DNA of 64,000 nucleotides from Paenibacillus turpanensis. GTDB lineage: Bacteria; Bacillota; Bacilli; Paenibacillales; YIM-B00363. Made by a program: the position numbers and the translations under genes. Below the pieces are notes generated by a model. It did no database searches. It worked only from the letters and a program-made list of their open reading frames with translations, and had not been told where the DNA came from. The stretch covers positions 151,968 to 215,967 of the forward strand of contig NZ_WTLI01000007.1 in NCBI RefSeq assembly GCF_011421635.1. Direction: 5' to 3'. This document shows, piece after piece, positions 63,998 through 64,000 of the stretch; position 1 is the first letter of the stretch; every line of letters begins with the position of its first letter.

Positions 63998-64000
63998 GCT

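Overview
The window looks like a chromosomal piece of a spore-forming Gram-positive of the Paenibacillus type (Bacillales). The reasons are four large S-layer-homology (SLH) surface proteins, a CotD-like spore coat protein, a T-box in front of thrS, GlnR/TnrA-type and CcpA-type sites, strong AGGAGG ribosome sites and many membrane-bound signalling proteins. This rests on gene content only; no rRNA or tRNA gene is present.

Region 1 (1-29.2 kb) is a cell-surface and signalling region. It holds four multi-domain SLH proteins (3-3437, 4154-9703, 16187-20356, 25389-29123) with long internal repeats. Between them lie a CotD-like protein, a secreted asparaginase under two GlnR/TnrA-like boxes, two GGDEF proteins, an amidinotransferase, a short soluble chemotaxis-type transducer, an orphan Imm11-like immunity protein and a MalT-type (LAL) regulator.

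Region 2 (29.2-36.5 kb) is a catabolic module: a membrane-bound AraC regulator with a promoter and a near-consensus cre site, a TctC-TctB-TctA tripartite carboxylate transporter, a short-chain dehydrogenase and a KDPG/KHG aldolase. This suggests uptake and breakdown of a sugar acid.

Region 3 (36.4-46.2 kb) is mixed housekeeping and sensing: a membrane glucosaminidase-like protein, a DUF2798-like protein divergent from a MarR regulator with a perfect inverted-repeat operator, an AraC fusion protein, a chemoreceptor, an HD-GYP protein, a toxin-antitoxin-like pair, and thrS with a full threonine T-box leader.

Region 4 (46.5 kb to the right edge) is the most unusual part: a long, tightly packed, one-direction operon that reads as a contractile-injection-system or type VI-like cluster in a Gram-positive. 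It has a sheath-like protein, an Hcp/tube-like protein, a VgrG-like spike with a terminal beta-helix, a DcrB/Mog1-like protein that resembles Eag chaperones, and a pentapeptide-repeat protein. A protein-phosphorylation set is interleaved: a Ser/Thr kinase, two FHA proteins, a membrane PP2C phosphatase and a degenerate PP2C fused to a membrane segment and a TPR-like tail. A J-domain protein and an Hsp70-like ATPase also lie in the operon. No ClpV, TssJ/L/M, PAAR or gp25 homologue is visible, and the operon runs off the right edge (the next gene begins at 63994), so missing parts may lie outside. A plausible reading is a machine whose assembly is controlled by threonine phosphorylation and serviced by its own Hsp70/J pair.
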